The notes under the pieces: model-generated
What the model was told of the DNA's origin: nothing
Database searches by the model: none
Seen by the model: only the letters and a program-made list of their open reading frames with translations
In this document: in pieces, positions 26,001 to 37,150 of the stretch
How the letters are laid out: each line of letters opens with the position of its first letter
Numbering within the stretch: the first letter of the stretch is position 1
Program-made: the position numbers and the translations under genes
NCBI RefSeq assembly: GCF_019599295.1
Contig: NZ_JAIEWN010000001.1
Coordinates: forward strand, 93,312 to 142,809
Length of the DNA stretch: 49,498 nucleotides
Direction: 5' to 3'
Source of the DNA: Oscillochloris sp. ZM17-4
Lineage (GTDB): Bacteria > Chloroflexota > Chloroflexia > Chloroflexales > Chloroflexaceae

Positions 26001-26259
26001 CGATGTAGGTGTCGGCGCCCAGGTCGGTGAAGAGGTAGTAGCCGCCGCTGGCCGTGGTGACGGTCAGGATGGCGTCGGCGGTGGTCACGCCGGCGGTGCC
26101 GTCCACATCGTCGGGGGTGCCGTCGTCGTTGCTGTCGCGGTAGAGCCGCACGGTCAGGCCGTCGATGCCGCTCTCACCCGCGTCGATGAGGCCGTCGTTG
26201 TTCAGGTCGTCCCAGACCCGGTTGCCCAGGCTGAGCGGCTGGTAGAAGCCGAAGTCCAC
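20038..26259 (-). CDS. C-terminal part of giant SdrD-B repeat protein (frame-shifted)
   Basis: The last 2,073 residues of the giant secreted protein. The apparent start is a GTG inside a repeat (VDFGFYQP), with no ribosome-binding site and no signal peptide, so it is not an independent gene. It contains about 14 SdrD-B-like repeats. The last one ends near 20395, then a C-terminal fibronectin-like domain follows (AITLQSFTLERQRSGNLLRWETGAE, AGFEIYRS, YSWLDSS) and the terminal motif RIYMPLVVR. The repeat consensus is LGNxVWDDLNxDGxxDxGExGIxGVTVxLY, then xPGDYxVxF and DSDxD. If the frame is truly broken, this part is untranslated. If the break is an assembly or sequencing error, it is the C-terminal third of one protein. 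Confidence 0.85.
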   Translation of the reverse strand: MDFGFYQPLSLGNRVWDDLNNDGLIDAGESGIDGLTVRLYRDSNDDGTPDDVDGTAGVTTADAILTVTTASGGYYLFTDLGADTYIVEVDTPAGMRSSTGQSLPTPYEPAPDPDTGGALAPDSDDNGTTSGAVVRSAPVTLSLGAEPTGEPATLGFTETADDANANYTVDFGFYTALSLGNRVWEDRNNNGIIDDGASPGIDGVDVRLYRDNDGDGQPDDVNGGGVDTTDAIASTTTAGGGYYRFTNLSAGGYIVEIAPAASYRSSTGTTLPWPYEPAPDPDTGLDGTVGTSDDDADSDDNGTASGAVIRSATVTLSVGGEPTGETDTVGGDATADDNSNLTVDFGLYQPVSLGDLVFIDRDNNGTFDGSDSPLQGAAVDLFLADGTTQARASDGTPVATITTPANGLYLFSNLPAGDYVVRVTPPAGYRSSDDIASSASPNNNSNNDDNGIGDSVTTPVSSNPITLSSGQEINDGDSDPNSNPSLDFGFYQPLSLGDLVFIDRDNNGTFDGTDSPLAGASVDLFFDANGNGTLEDNSGSGGVDETIATATQTTAADGLYLFTNLKPGGYIVRVTPPAGYSSSDDLTDTPNPNSNTNDDDNGIGVGATASSNLITLSSGEEPDGAPDHNSNLTLDFGFHQPASLGDFVWHDQNANGVQDAGEPGIDGVTVTLQYAGPDGAFGTADDNLSAATTTTAGGGAYSFTGLIPGFYRVQFSLPAGFDKASPTGKGTDTTDDSDADPTTLRTAATDLASGEIDPTWDAGFYSLVRLGNQVWDDLNNDGTFDSLTESGISGVTVELSGTNGLGDTVTLTTTTNISGTYSFDSLIPGEYVVALPASNFTGAGALAATATMPAYVSSTGTNGSATGDYEGTALADPDGDIDSDDSGNTDGSGNVASLPVTLTSQSEPDIGVDTDDTNGNLTLDFGVFRPLSLGNLVWDDLNNDGQFDSGTESGINGVTVDLYLDNGDGSYGAGDTFVISDTTKLGGVYGFTKLIPGDYIVVIPASNFATGGALSASGAMPAYISSSGTNGSLTGAYEPAPDPDADQDNHDDGSLTGGDVVSMPITLDLDSEPDSGVDGDDKNGNQTVDFGFFKPARLGNFVWDDLNGNGVQDAGESGVNGVTVTLYDASNSQVATTTTAGGGLYSFDNLAAGDYRVVFSGLPPSYVFSPTGQGTSATDSDASPADGGTATITLSAGQTDLDWDAGIYHTLSLGNLVWDDLNNDGQFDSATESGINGVTVELRRASDNSLVGTTTTAGGGLYQFSGLAQGDYIVVLPASNFSGVLSGYRSSTGAHSLTAGPSEPAPDPDDPTGAPAANDKNNDDNGSLIGGSIQSAPVSLSALGEPDVADDGDDTNGNQTVDFGLFKPASIGDRVWEDADGNGLQDTGELGVSGVIVTLYDAGADGIPGGGDDLLVDSTPTDGSGIYGFSDLPPASYYLVFDKPTGYLFTRRDAGGDDAIDSDADRTSGETIATTLTSGESDDSWDAGINQLASLGDTVWEDMNHNGVQDAGEPGVPGVTVTLYNTATGQVGTPQITDADGFYQFIGLPPDRYYLVFSGLPAGYSFTLQSQGGNSSKDSDADPASGRTSDIDLLSSQDDPTWDAGIYTTASMGDRVWNDLDANGVQDAGEVGVNDVTVTLYQADGTLVSSSTTATVGAEDGIYSFSGLTPGDYYVVFSNLPAGYIFSPADRGTDDSVDSDADRAIGQSATFALASGANDLSWDAGIYLPASLGDFIWDDANANGVQDSGELGVSSVTMRLIQGGAVISTTTTASDGSYHFRELGAGDYQIEVVRPTGRQISPQLQGGDTATDSDIDRASMQSGVVSLTPGEVNDSLDGGIYQLASVGNHVWEDSNHDGIFGAGEAGIPGVTVELYRSDGSLVASAVTDSTGAFIFIDLEPGDYYIQFYPPSGWLISPQDQGGDNSIDSDANPNSGKTKVFTLGIGVQDLTWWAGMSRPPTAITLQSFTLERQRSGNLLRWETGAEINSAGFEIYRSATGSRADAEQVSGPLILSSGVGGGGARYSWLDSSADPQVGYSYWLVEVEIGGARHEYELNQPALQQEYRIYMPLVVR

Positions 26260-29200
26260 CGTGTAGTTGGCGTTATTGTCGCGGGCGCTATCGCTGAGCG
26301 TCGTCGGTCGCGACCGTGTCGGGGTCGGGGGCGGGCTCGTAGGCGCTGAAGTTGCCGGTCGAGCTGCGGTAGCCGGCCGGGGGCACCACCTCGACGATGT
26401 AGTCGCCGGCGAACAGGTCGGTGAAGAGGTAGTAGCCGTCGGCGGTTGTGGTCTGGTCGGCCACCGTGGCGCCGGTGGCGTCGGTGGCGGGGTTGCCCGC
26501 GCTGTCCAGCAGGCGCACGGCCACGCCGGCGATGCCGGGGCTGGCCCCGTCGGCGGCGTTGATCGTGCCGCTGTTGTCGAGGTCGTTCCAGACCCGGTTG
26601 CCCAGCGAGAAGCTCGGGTAGAAGCCGAAGTCGACTGTGCGGTTGGACTGGGCGTCGGGGGCTTCGCCCGTAGTCACCGCCGGGCCGCCGCCGATCTCGC
26701 TGGTCGGCTCGGCGGTGCCGGTGCCCTCGCCAAGGGTGACGGCGGCGCTGCGCACCACCGCACCGCTGACGGTGCCGTTGTCGTCCTCGTCGGTGGCGTC
26801 GCTGTCCGGGTCGGGGGCGGGCTCGTAGGGCAGGGGGGAACCCGAGCTAGTACTGCTGCGGTAGCCGGCCAGCGCGTTTGCGCCGGTGAAGTTGCTCGCG
26901 ATCACCTCGACGATGTAGTCGCCGGCGGGCAGCAGGTCGAAGCGGTAGAACCCGCTGGCGTCGCTGGTCTGGACGGGCGCGTTGCTGCCGTCGATGCGCA
27001 CCGCTGGGTTGACGCCGTCGCTCTGGAGCAAGCGCACGGTCACGCCGCTGATACCGTTTTCGCCTGCGTTCTGGGTGCCGTTGTTGTTGCGGTCGTCCCA
27101 GACGCGGTTGCCGAGCGAGTAGTAGCGCACGATGCCGAAGTCAATCGTCGGGTCGTCGCTGCTGCCGGTGGCGTTGTTCACCGTGGGCTCGGCGCCGGGG
27201 ACGAGCGTGAAGACGTTGCTGGTCGCCGTCGTGGCGGTCTGGTCGCTGCCGACGCCGTTGTCGTCGTTATCGGTGTTGGCGCTCGGGTTGGCGCTGTCGG
27301 CGGTGTCGCGGGTGCTGACGTAGCCGGCCGGCACGTCGATCTGCACCTGGTAGCTGCCCTCGGGCAGGCGACTGAAGGCGTAGTTGCCGCTGCTGTTGGT
27401 GGTCATACCGCCGAGGGCGTCATCGGCGGTGCCGAGCCGCCCGTCGGGGCCAATCGGAATCTCGTTGCCATTGGACGAGTAGAGGCGCACGGTGACGTTG
27501 GCGATGCCGAGCTCGCCCGCTACCCACGCGCCGTCGTTGTTCAGATCATCCCAGACCAGGTTGCCCAGGCTGGCGGTGTAGAAGCCGAAGTCGACGGTCT
27601 GGTTGTCGTTGGCGTCGGGCCGCACCGCCGGGTTGGGGTCGACGTCGGGGTTCTCGCCCACCGGCTCAGTGCCGGGGCTGAGGGTGACGGGCAGGGCCAG
27701 CACGCCGCCGCTGTAGAAGCCGCTGGCCTGGAGCGCGCCGTTGTCGTCGCCGTCGGGCGCCGTAGCGCCCCCGGTGTCGGGGTCAGCCGGCGCGATCTCG
27801 CTGGTCGTGCCGTCAGCGCCCATAGTGGTGCCGCTGCTGAAGAGGCCGCGCAGCGCGCCCGTGGTCGGGTCGAGCTCGCTGGCCGGGATGCCGACCACGT
27901 AGGTGCCGGGGTTGAGCAGGCGCTGGGGCGATAGCCCAGTGCCGCTGGCGTTGGTGCGCTCGGTGAAGAGGTAGGTGCCGGCAGCCGTAGTGGTCGTGGT
28001 CACGGCCACGGCCTGGGTCTCATCCACGCCGCCGCTGCCACTGTTATCCTCGATCGTGCCGTTGTCGTTTGCATCGAAGAACAGCTCGACGCGCACGCCG
28101 TTGATCCCGACCTCGCCTGGGTCGACGTTGCGGTTGTTGTTGGTGTCGTACCAGACCTGGTTGCCGACGCTGACCGGCTTGTAGAGGCCGGCGTCCCAGG
28201 TCATGTCGCTCTCGCCGGCGATCAGGGTGGTGCTGATCATCACCCCGCTGGAGTCGGCGTCGCTGTCGGCCGTGTCATCGGCGCCCTGGTCCTGCGCCGT
28301 GAAGACGTAGCCGGCGGGCGCGGTGACGGTGACAGAGTAGTCGTTCGGGATGAGGTCGGTGAACTGGTAGAACCCGGAGGGTAGCGTGGTGGTTGTGCTG
28401 ATCGGGGTCGCGCCCTGGTAGAGCGTCACGGTGACGCCGTCGATCCCCGGCTCGCCCGCGTCCTGCACGCCATTGCCGTTGCTGTCCTCCCAGACGAAGT
28501 CGCCAATGCTGGCCGGCCGGAACAGGCCGAAGTCGAGGGTCTGGTTGCCGTTGGTGCCGTCGCCGTCCACGCCGCTGGCCGGCTCCGTCCCGCTGGCCAG
28601 GGTGATCGCGCGGGTCGCGATGTCGCCGGAGCCGAGGAGCGAGCCGTTGTCGTCGCTGTTGGCATCGTCGTCGCCGCCACCGACCGCGCCGTCGAGCCCG
28701 GTGTCCGGGTCGGGGGCCGGCTCGTAGTCGCCGCCGGCGCTGCCGTTGGTGCCGGTGCTGCTGGTGTAGGCCGACAGGCCGCCGCTGGCGGCCAGGGCAC
28801 CAGCCCCCGTGAAGTTGCTCGCCGGGATGACGGCGATGTAGTCGCCGGGGATGAGGTTGGTGAAGCTGTAGATCCCGCCGAGCTTGGTGGTGTCGCTGAC
28901 GACGAAGGTGTCGCCCGCGCCATAGCTACCGTCGCCGTTGTCCAGGTAGAGATCGACGGTCACGCCGTTGATGCCATTCTCGCCAACATCGAACAGGCCG
29001 TTGTTATTGACATCATCCCAGACCAAGTTGCCCAGGCTGAGGTGCTGGAAGAAGCCCAGGTCGAGGGTCAGGTTGGTATTGGGGTCGGTGTCGCCGTCGT
29101 TGATCGGCTCGTAGCTCGGGTTGAGGCTGATCGCCTTCGTGACGGCGTAGCCGGCCGGGTCGTCGGTGCCGTTGTCGTCGTTGTCGGCATCGTCGTCGCC

Positions 29201-32200
29201 GCCACCGATTACGCCGTCGAGACCGGTGTCTGGGTCGGGCGCTGGCTCGTAAGCGTGGGTGGCCGCACCATTAGAGCCCGTGCTGCTGCGGTAGAGGTAG
29301 AGCGGCTTCCCGCTGGCGAAGTTGCTCGCCGGGATGACCACGAGGTAGTCGCCCTGCTGTAGGTCGGTGAAGAGGTAGTTGCCACTGGTGTCGGTGGTCG
29401 TGGTCAACACCAGCGTGTCGGTGAGAACGTCGTAGCTGCCGCTGTTGTCCGTGTCGCGGTAGAGCTCGACGGTCACGCCGTCGAACCCAGGCTCGCCCGC
29501 GTCGACCGTCCCGCTGTCGTTCAGGTCGTCCCAGATCAGGTTGCCCAGGCTGAGCAGCGGGTAGATGCCCATGTCCCAGCTGGTGTCGTTATCGCCGGCG
29601 GCCAGCGTGAAGGTCGCCGTCGTGCCGGTGGCTTCGTCGGCGTCGCTATCCTTTGCGTCATCAGCGCCGCTGTTCTGCGGGCTGATTCCATAGTGCGCCG
29701 GGATGGTGCTCAGGTCGAAGGTGACAGAGTAGGTTCCCGTGTTCAGGTAGCTGAACCCGTAGAAGCCTGAGGCCAGGGTGGTCGTGGTGCTGATCAGGGT
29801 CGCGCCCTGGTAGAGCTTCACGGTGACGCCGCCGACCCCATTTGTCTCGCCCCCGTCCTGCACGCCGTTACCATTCGTGTCGATCCAGACCCAGTCGCCC
29901 ATACGGGCGTGGTTGAACAGGCCGAAGTCGACGCTCAGGTTGGTGCTTTCGTCCGTCGCCCGGTTGGTCGCGCCGCTCGGCATGCCCGTGTCAGTCTCGC
30001 CGGTCGGCTGGTTGCCCAAGGTCACGCTGAAGATGGTGCTCGTCACCGTGTTGCCCGCCACCTGGGTGCCGTTGTCGTCATTGTCGATATCGCTGGCGTT
30101 GCCGGTCACGGTCGTGCCCGGCTCGTAGGTGCCGGTCGGCATACCGTTGGCCCCGCCGGTGCTGGAGACCCAGTCTGGGCCGCCGGTGCCCACGCGGATC
30201 TGGTAGTGCCCGCCGTCGCGCAGGCCGCCGAAGAAGTAGTGCCCGCCGTTGCTGGTCGTGATCGTGGTGGCGGCTGCTGCCTCGGCGGGTTCGATAGTCC
30301 CGCTGTCGTCGGCGTCATAGTAGAGGCTGACGGTCAAGTCGTCGAGCCCAACTTCAGCGGTATCTTTCAGGCCGTCGTTATTCGCGTCGCTCCAGACGAG
30401 GTTGCCCAGGCCCAGGCTGTAGAAGCCGAAGTCGACGCTTAGGTTGCTGTTACTGTTGGTATCACCGTCGTTGATCGGCTCATCGTCCAGTTTGAGCGTC
30501 ACCGCGCCGCTGCTCACCGAGCCGGTGGCCACGCCAGCGCTCGGGCCGACGCCGTTGTCGTCATCGTTGACGTTATCGTCCGGGTCGTTCGCGCTATCGG
30601 GCAGGACTCCGCCGTCGCTGCTGCGGAAGTAGCGCAGCGCCCCCGTCCCCGTGAAGTTGCTCGCCGGGATGACCACCACATAGTCGCCGGGGATGAGCTT
30701 GTCGAACAGGTAGAGCCCGCCGAGCTTGGTGGTGTCGCTGACGACGAAGGTGTCGGTGCCAGCGGTGTAGGCGTTATTGCCGTCGGTGTCGCGGTAGAGC
30801 TCGACGGTCACGCCGTCGATGCCGACTTCGCCATTATTGAACAGGCCGTCGTTATCGGTGTCGTTCCAGACCAGGTCGCCCAGGCTGAGCGGGCGGAAGA
30901 CGCCGAAGTCAACGGTCAGGTTGCCGTTGGTGTCGTCGGTGTCAGCCGCCAGGGCCGGCTCGTCCTGCGAGCGCAGCGTGATTGGCAGGCTGGCCACGTT
31001 GCCGCTGCCGTCGGTGGTGCCGCTGTCGTTGTTGTCGATGTTATTGTCGGGGTCGGCGAGAGCCGCGCCCTCGTAGGGGCCGGTCGCGCTGCCGACGGTG
31101 CCGGTGCTGCTGACGTAGGCCGGCAGGTTGCCGCTGGCGGCCAGCTTGCCCGCGCCGCTGAAGTTGCTCGCCGGCAGGGTCACGACATAGGTGCCGGGGA
31201 TGAGGTTGTCGAACAGGTAGGTGCCGCTGATCGCGGTGGTGGTGGTCAGGGTAACGGTGTCGCCCAGGCCGTTGGTGCCGCGCAGCTCAACGGTCACGCC
31301 GACGATGCCGCTCTCGGTGCCGCTGTCGAATTCGCCGTCATTATTGAGGTCATCCCAGACCTGATTGCCCAGGCGCACCCTCTGGTAGAGGCCGGTATCC
31401 CAGGTCTGGTCGCTCTGGCCTGCGGTCAGGGTGAGGGCGGCCGTCTTGCCGGTGGCCGGGTCGGCGTCGCTGTCGGTCGTAGCGGTGCCCTTGCCGATCG
31501 GGCTGAACTCATAGCCCGTGGGCAGGTCGAATCCGACCCGGTAGGTGCCGGAGATGATATTGGTAAAGGCGTAGATACCGCTGGCGTTGGTCGTCGTGGT
31601 GATAGCCTGGGTGCCAATGGTGATGGGGTCGCCATCGACCTGGGCACCGCTACCATCGAGCAGGGTCACGGTCACGCTGATGATGCCGGTCTCGTCGCCG
31701 CCATTCTGCACGCCGTTGGCGTCGCGGTCGAACCAGACGAAGTTGCCGAGCTGGGCCGGCTTGAACAGGCCGAAGTCGAGGGTCAGGTCGCTGTTCTCGT
31801 CGCGGGCCGGGTTGGTCGTCGCCGTGGGCATGGTCGTGTCGGCCTCGGCCAGCGGCGTCGCGTTGGGCAGCAGATCGAGCACCGCCGAGCGGATGACCGC
31901 GCCGCTGGTCGTGCCGTTGTCGTCGCTGTCGACGGCGGACGGGCTGGCAGGCTCGTAGGGGCCGCTGGCGCTGCCGTTGATGCCGGTGCTGCTGATATAG
32001 CCCGCCGGGGCGACGATCTCGACCAGGTACTTGCCCTGGGTCAGGCCGCTGAACAGGTAGGCCCCGCCATTGCTGGTGGTCGTGGTCGCCACCGCCGTGC
32101 TCTCGGCCCCGGCGTCGATCGTGCCGTTGCCGTTGCTGTCGCGGTAGAGCCGGACGGTCACGCCGTCGATGCCGGCCTCGCCGTTATTCAGCAGGCCGTC

Positions 32201-35200
32201 ATTGTTCAGGTCGTCCCAGACCCGGTTGCCCAGGCTGAGCAGTTGGTAGAGGCCGGCGTCCCAGGTGCGGTCGTCCTCGTTGCTGACCAGCGCGGTGGCG
32301 ATCGTTGTCCTCGTCGCGGCGGTGCCGGTGGCCACGTCGCTGTCGGTGCTGTCGAGGGTGTTGCCGCTCACATCGCCCTGAGTGAAGGCGTAGCCGCTCG
32401 GTCGGTCGAACGTGACCTTGTAAGTGCCGGGGATGCGGCCGGTGAACAGGTAGTTGCCGCTGGCGTCGGTCGTCGTCGTGGCCGCCGTCAGGTTATCGTC
32501 GGCGGTGCCGAAGGTGCCGTCGGGGCCGGCGTACTGCAGGGTGACGGTCACGCTCGGGAAGGTCGGGCTGCCCGCTTCCTGCACGCCGTCGCCGTTGATA
32601 TCCTCCCAGACCCGGTCGCCGATGGTGGCCGGCCGGTAGAGCCCGGCGTCCCAGGTCGGGTCGTCCTCGCCGCTCACCAGGGTGGTGTCGATCGTCGCCC
32701 CAGTGGTGCGGTCGGCGTCGCTGTCGATCTCGTCGGCGGTCGCCCCGCTGGCCAGATCCTTAAGTGTGATCTCGTAGCCCGCCGGAGGGGTGAAGGTGAC
32801 GTGGTAGCTGCCGGGGGTAAGGCCGGTGAAGCTATAGGCTCCGTTGCTGTCGGTGGTCGTGGTCAGGCTGACGACGTTGCCGGCGCCGTCGGTGCCGTCG
32901 AGGGCGACGCCCACGCCGTTGATGCCGGGCTCGCCGCTGTCCTGCACGCCGTTGCCGTTCATGTCCTCCCAGACGAGGTCGCCCAGGCTGGCAAACTGGT
33001 AGAAGCCGGCGTCCCAGGTCGGGTCGTTCTCGCCGCTGGTCAGCTCGGTCACGGTGGTGCGCAGGGTGGTCGGGTCGGCGTCGCTGTCGACCGTGTCGTC
33101 CGCGCCCTGGTTGGCCGCGCTGGCCTTGTCGAATCCGGCGGGCAGGGCGAACTGCACCCGGTAGAAGCCAGGGGTGAGGCCGGTGAAGCTGTAGGCTCCG
33201 CCGCCGGCGGTGGTGGTCGTGGCGGCGCTCAGGTTGTCGTCGGCGGTGCCAAAGACGCCGTCGGGGCCGGCGTACTGCAGCGTGACCGTCGCGCCATCGA
33301 TGCCGGGCTCGCCCGCGTCCTGCACGCCGTTGGCGTTCTGGTCGTGCCAGACATAGTCGCCCAGGCTGGCCGGCTTGTACAGGCCCATGTCGCGAGTCAT
33401 GTCGCTGGCCGAGATGGTGAAGTCGGTGATGGTGAAGCTGGCGTCGGCGTCGCTGTCTTTGGCGTCATCGCCGCCCTGATCCTGCGGGCTGCGCAGGTAG
33501 CCGGCCGGGATGTTGCTGAAGACAATACGGTAGGTGCCCGGGAAGAGATCCTCGAAGAGGTAGTTGCCGTCCAGGTCGGTGTAGGTGTAGTCCACCAGAC
33601 TTGCGCCCTGGTAGAGCTCGACCTTCACGCCGGGCACGCCGTTGAGCTCGCCCGGATCCTGAACGCTATTATTGTTCGCGTCGATCCAGTCCTCATTTGG
33701 ATCCTGGATGCCGTTGGCGTTCAGGTCGATCCAGACCCGGTCGCCCAGGTCGATCTTCGGGAAGATGCCGGCGTCCCAGGTCTTATCGGTCTGCCCCGAG
33801 GCCAGGCCGATCAGGCCAGTCACTCCGCTGATCGGGTTGGCATCGCTGTCGAGCGTATCGTCGCTGCCCTGGTTCTGCTGGGTGAAGGAGTGATCCGCCG
33901 GCAGGTCGCTGAAGATCAGGTAGTAGTTGCCCGGGGTCAGGTTGGTGAAGGTGTAGATGCCGGTTGCATCAGTGGTCGTGCTCGTCACCGTGATGCCGGC
34001 GCTGCTGTAGAGCGTCACGGTCACGCCGTTTACACCGGTCGCGCCGTCGTCCTGGATGCCGTTCACATTCGTGTCGAGCCAGACCCGGTCGCCCAGGGCG
34101 GCCAGGTTGTAGACGCCCATGTCCCAGCTCAGGTCGCTGGTGCTGGAGGGGAGGCTGATCAGCGGCGTCCGCATGGTCGCCGAAACGACGTCGCTGTCGT
34201 TGTCGCTGTCGGCCGCCGCGCTGTTCTTCGGCGAGACTTTAGTGTAGCCAGTGGGCATGGCGAACTCAACGATGTAGTCGCCGGGGGCCAGGTCGCTGAA
34301 CAGGTAGGTGCCGCTGATCGTGGTGGTGGTGGTGATCGCCTGGATGCCGGTGGTGAGTGGATCACCGTCCACCGGGTTGCCGGCGCTGTCGAGCAGAGCG
34401 ACGGCCACGCCGCTGACACCCAGCTCGCCCGGGTCCTGCACGCCGTTGGCGTTCAGATCGTGCCAGACCCGGTCGCCCAGCTTCGAGGGCTGGTAGACGC
34501 CGACGTCCCAGCTCATGTCGATCTCGCCGATGTCAAGGGTCGTCTGAATGGTGCGCAGCGTGCCCGGGGCGACGTCGCTGTCCTTGGCGTCGTCACCGCC
34601 CTGATCCTGCGGGCTGAGCAGGTAGGTATCCGGCAGAACGAAGGAGAGCCAGTAGTCGCCGGGCGCCAGGCCGCTGAAGCTGTAGTTGCCGCTGGTGTTG
34701 GTGACGGTGCTGTCGATCTCGCTGCCGCTGGCGTTGTGCAGGATCACCTGGACGCCGGCCACGCCGTTGCTCTCGCCGACATCCTGGATGCCGTTGGCGT
34801 TGAGGTCGAGCCATGCCTTATCGCCGATGCTGGCCGTCGGGTAGATGCCGAAGTCCCAGCTGGTGTCATTCTCGCCGATGATGAGCGGGGTCGGGATGGT
34901 CTGGTAGGTGCTCAGGTCTGGGTCGGAGTCGATCAGGTCGGATGCCGGTGTGTTCCCTCCGGCGTCGCGCACGGTGGTGCTGTAGCCGGCGGGCATGCTG
35001 AACTCAAGGTAGTAGTTGAGGTCGGGAACCAGGTTCGTAAAGTGGTAGTAGCCGCTGCTGTCGGTGGTCGTGCTCGCCACCGGCGTGCTCTCGCCTTGCC
35101 GGTAGAGCCGCACCGCCACGCCCGAGACGCCGGGCTCGCCCACATCCTGCACGCCATCGCGGTTCTTGTCGTTCCAGACGAAGTCGCCGATGCTGGCGTA

Positions 35201-37150
35201 GCCGAAGAGGCCGATGTCCCAGCTCGGGTCATTCTCGCCCGGGTCGAGGGTGGTGGTCGCGGTGCGCCGGGTGGCGGTGTCGGCGTCGCTGTCCTTGGTG
35301 TCGTCGGTGCCGATGTTCTGTGGGCTGACGGTGTAGCCGCTCGGGATGGTGCTGAAGACCACGTAGTAGTCGCCGGGGGGCAGGCCGCTGAAGCCATAGA
35401 TGCCGTCGATGCCAAGGACATTGGCCGTGGTGGTGGTGCCCACCAGGGTGCCGTCGGCCCGGTAGAGCTTCGCGGTCACGCCATTGATGCCGGGCTCGAG
35501 GGCGTCCTGCACGCCGTCGCGGTTCTGGTCGTCCCAGGCCCGGTCGCCGATGCTGGCCAGGGTGGCCACCAGGCCGGCGTCCCAGCTCAGGTCGGCGTCG
35601 CCGTCGGCCAGGGTGATCAGGGTCGTCTCGCCAATCGTCGGGCCGGGGGTCGGGTCGGCGTCGGAGTCGAGCTGCGCGTTGCCGCCGAGGTTGCGACCAG
35701 TGAAGCTGTTGCCGGCCGGCAGGTTGCTGAAGCGCACCCGGTAGTCACCGGCGCTCAGCTCGGAGAAGCCGTAGCGGCCGGTCGAGTCGGTGGTGGTCGT
35801 CTTCAGGACAGCGCCGCCCGCGTCGAGCAGTTCGACTGTCACGCCGGGCACTGCGGGCTCGCCGCTGTCCTGGATGCCGTCGCCGTTCGTGTCGAACCAG
35901 ACGAAGTTGCCCAGCGAGGCTCCGCCGATCATGCCGAAGTCGAGGGTCTGGTTGCCGTTGCTGCCGTCGCCGTCGATCAGCGCGCTCGGCTCGCCGCCGG
36001 CGCTCAGGGTGATCGCCTGGCTGACGATCTGGCCGCTGGACGCGTCTCCATTATCGTCATTATCGATATTGCTGTCCGGGTCGGGCGTTGGCTCATTGCC
36101 GGTGCTGGTGCGCAGGCCGTAGAGCGCGCCGCCGGGGGCGAAGTTGCTCGCGTCGATCGTGACGATATAGTCGCCCGCCACCAGATTGCTGAACTGGTAC
36201 CAGCCCGGCTCGCCCAGGTGGGTGCTGGTGGTGGTGCTGCGCAGGTTCGTGCCGGCGCTGGTGGAGAGGGTCAGGCGCACCCCGTCGATGCCATACTCGC
36301 CGTCGGCCGGGTCGTAGCGCCCGTTGTTGTTCAGGTCGCGCCAGACCAGGTTGCCCAGGGTGAGGGTGTCAGACGGCAGGGTCAGGCCAGCGTCGCGGGT
36401 CGGGTCGTACTGGTTCGCAAGAAGGGTGAAGGTCGATGTCTTGCCGGTGGCCGGGTTAGCGTCGCTGTCCTGCGGGTTGGTGCCGCTTCCCTGCGTGGTG
36501 AACCCGGTGAAGCCGGCTGGCTTAATGAACTCGACATAATAGTCGCCGGGCGTCAGCTTGTCGAAGAGGTAGTAGCCGGGCAGGCCGAAGGGGTCGTTGG
36601 CAGTGAAGGTTGTGGCGACGAAGGTGTCGCCCGCGGTATACAGGTTCACCGTCACGCCATTCACGCCATCATCGGCGGACTCATCCTGGATGCCGTTCGC
36701 ATTGCGGTCGATCCAGACATAGTTGCCCACGGCGGTGCTGGTGGTCAGGCCGGCGTCCCAGGTGGTATCGATCTCGCCGTCGATAAGGTTTGTGACGGGG
36801 GTGTAGCCGGTGGCCGGGTCGATGTCAGAGTCGATAGCGTCATCGCCGCCGACATCCTTCGTGGTGACACCGTAGCCGAGGGGCGGCGTGATGCGGGCGT
36901 AGTAGTCGCCGGGGGGCATGATGCTGGCGTAGCGCGGGTCGGCGCTCGGGTACGAGGAGAAGAGGTAGTAGCCGGGGTTGCCGGCGTCGTCCGGCCCGCT
37001 GATGGTCGTATCCACTAGCGTATCGCCAGCGCTCTGGCCGGGGGTGCCGTCATTGTCGTGGAAGAGCTCGATCCTGGCGCCGTTCACGCCGGTTTCGCCC
37101 GCCGTCTGGAGGCCGTCCTTATTCTGGTCGAGCCAGACATAGTTACCATA
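20395..37150 (-). repeat. Array of about 40 SdrD-B-like domain repeats
   Basis: Tandem in-frame units of roughly 105-150 residues, each opening LGNxVWxD or IGDxVWxD with a DxNxDG calcium-loop motif. By my count there are 26 before the frameshift (the last partial) and 14 after. Two kinds occur. Short units end WDAG(I/L)Y. Long units contain YEPAPDPDT and DDNGT and end DFGFY. The nucleotide sequence is diverged between units but several neighbours are nearly identical, a setting prone to recombination and misassembly. Confidence 0.9.
26250..26310 (-). other. Frameshift or deletion splitting the giant gene
   Basis: On the minus strand the upstream frame runs YEPAPDPDT VATDDAQR then a stop (26288). 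The downstream frame reads TLSDSARDNNANYTVDFGFY one base out of register. In the other long repeats about 45-50 residues separate PDPDT from NANYTVDFG, while here only about 17 remain. So sequence is missing and the length change is not a multiple of three. Confidence 0.85.

Noticed and set aside
26267-27934. Plus-strand frame of 555 codons
   Set aside because: Also antisense to the SdrD-B repeats, with the same composition artefact.
32243-37018. Very long plus-strand open frame (about 1,591 codons) opposite the giant gene
   Set aside because: It is the antisense of the repeat array: low-complexity Gly/Ala/Val/Arg composition, no ribosome-binding site and no domain. Open frames on the opposite strand are expected for GC-rich repeat DNA.
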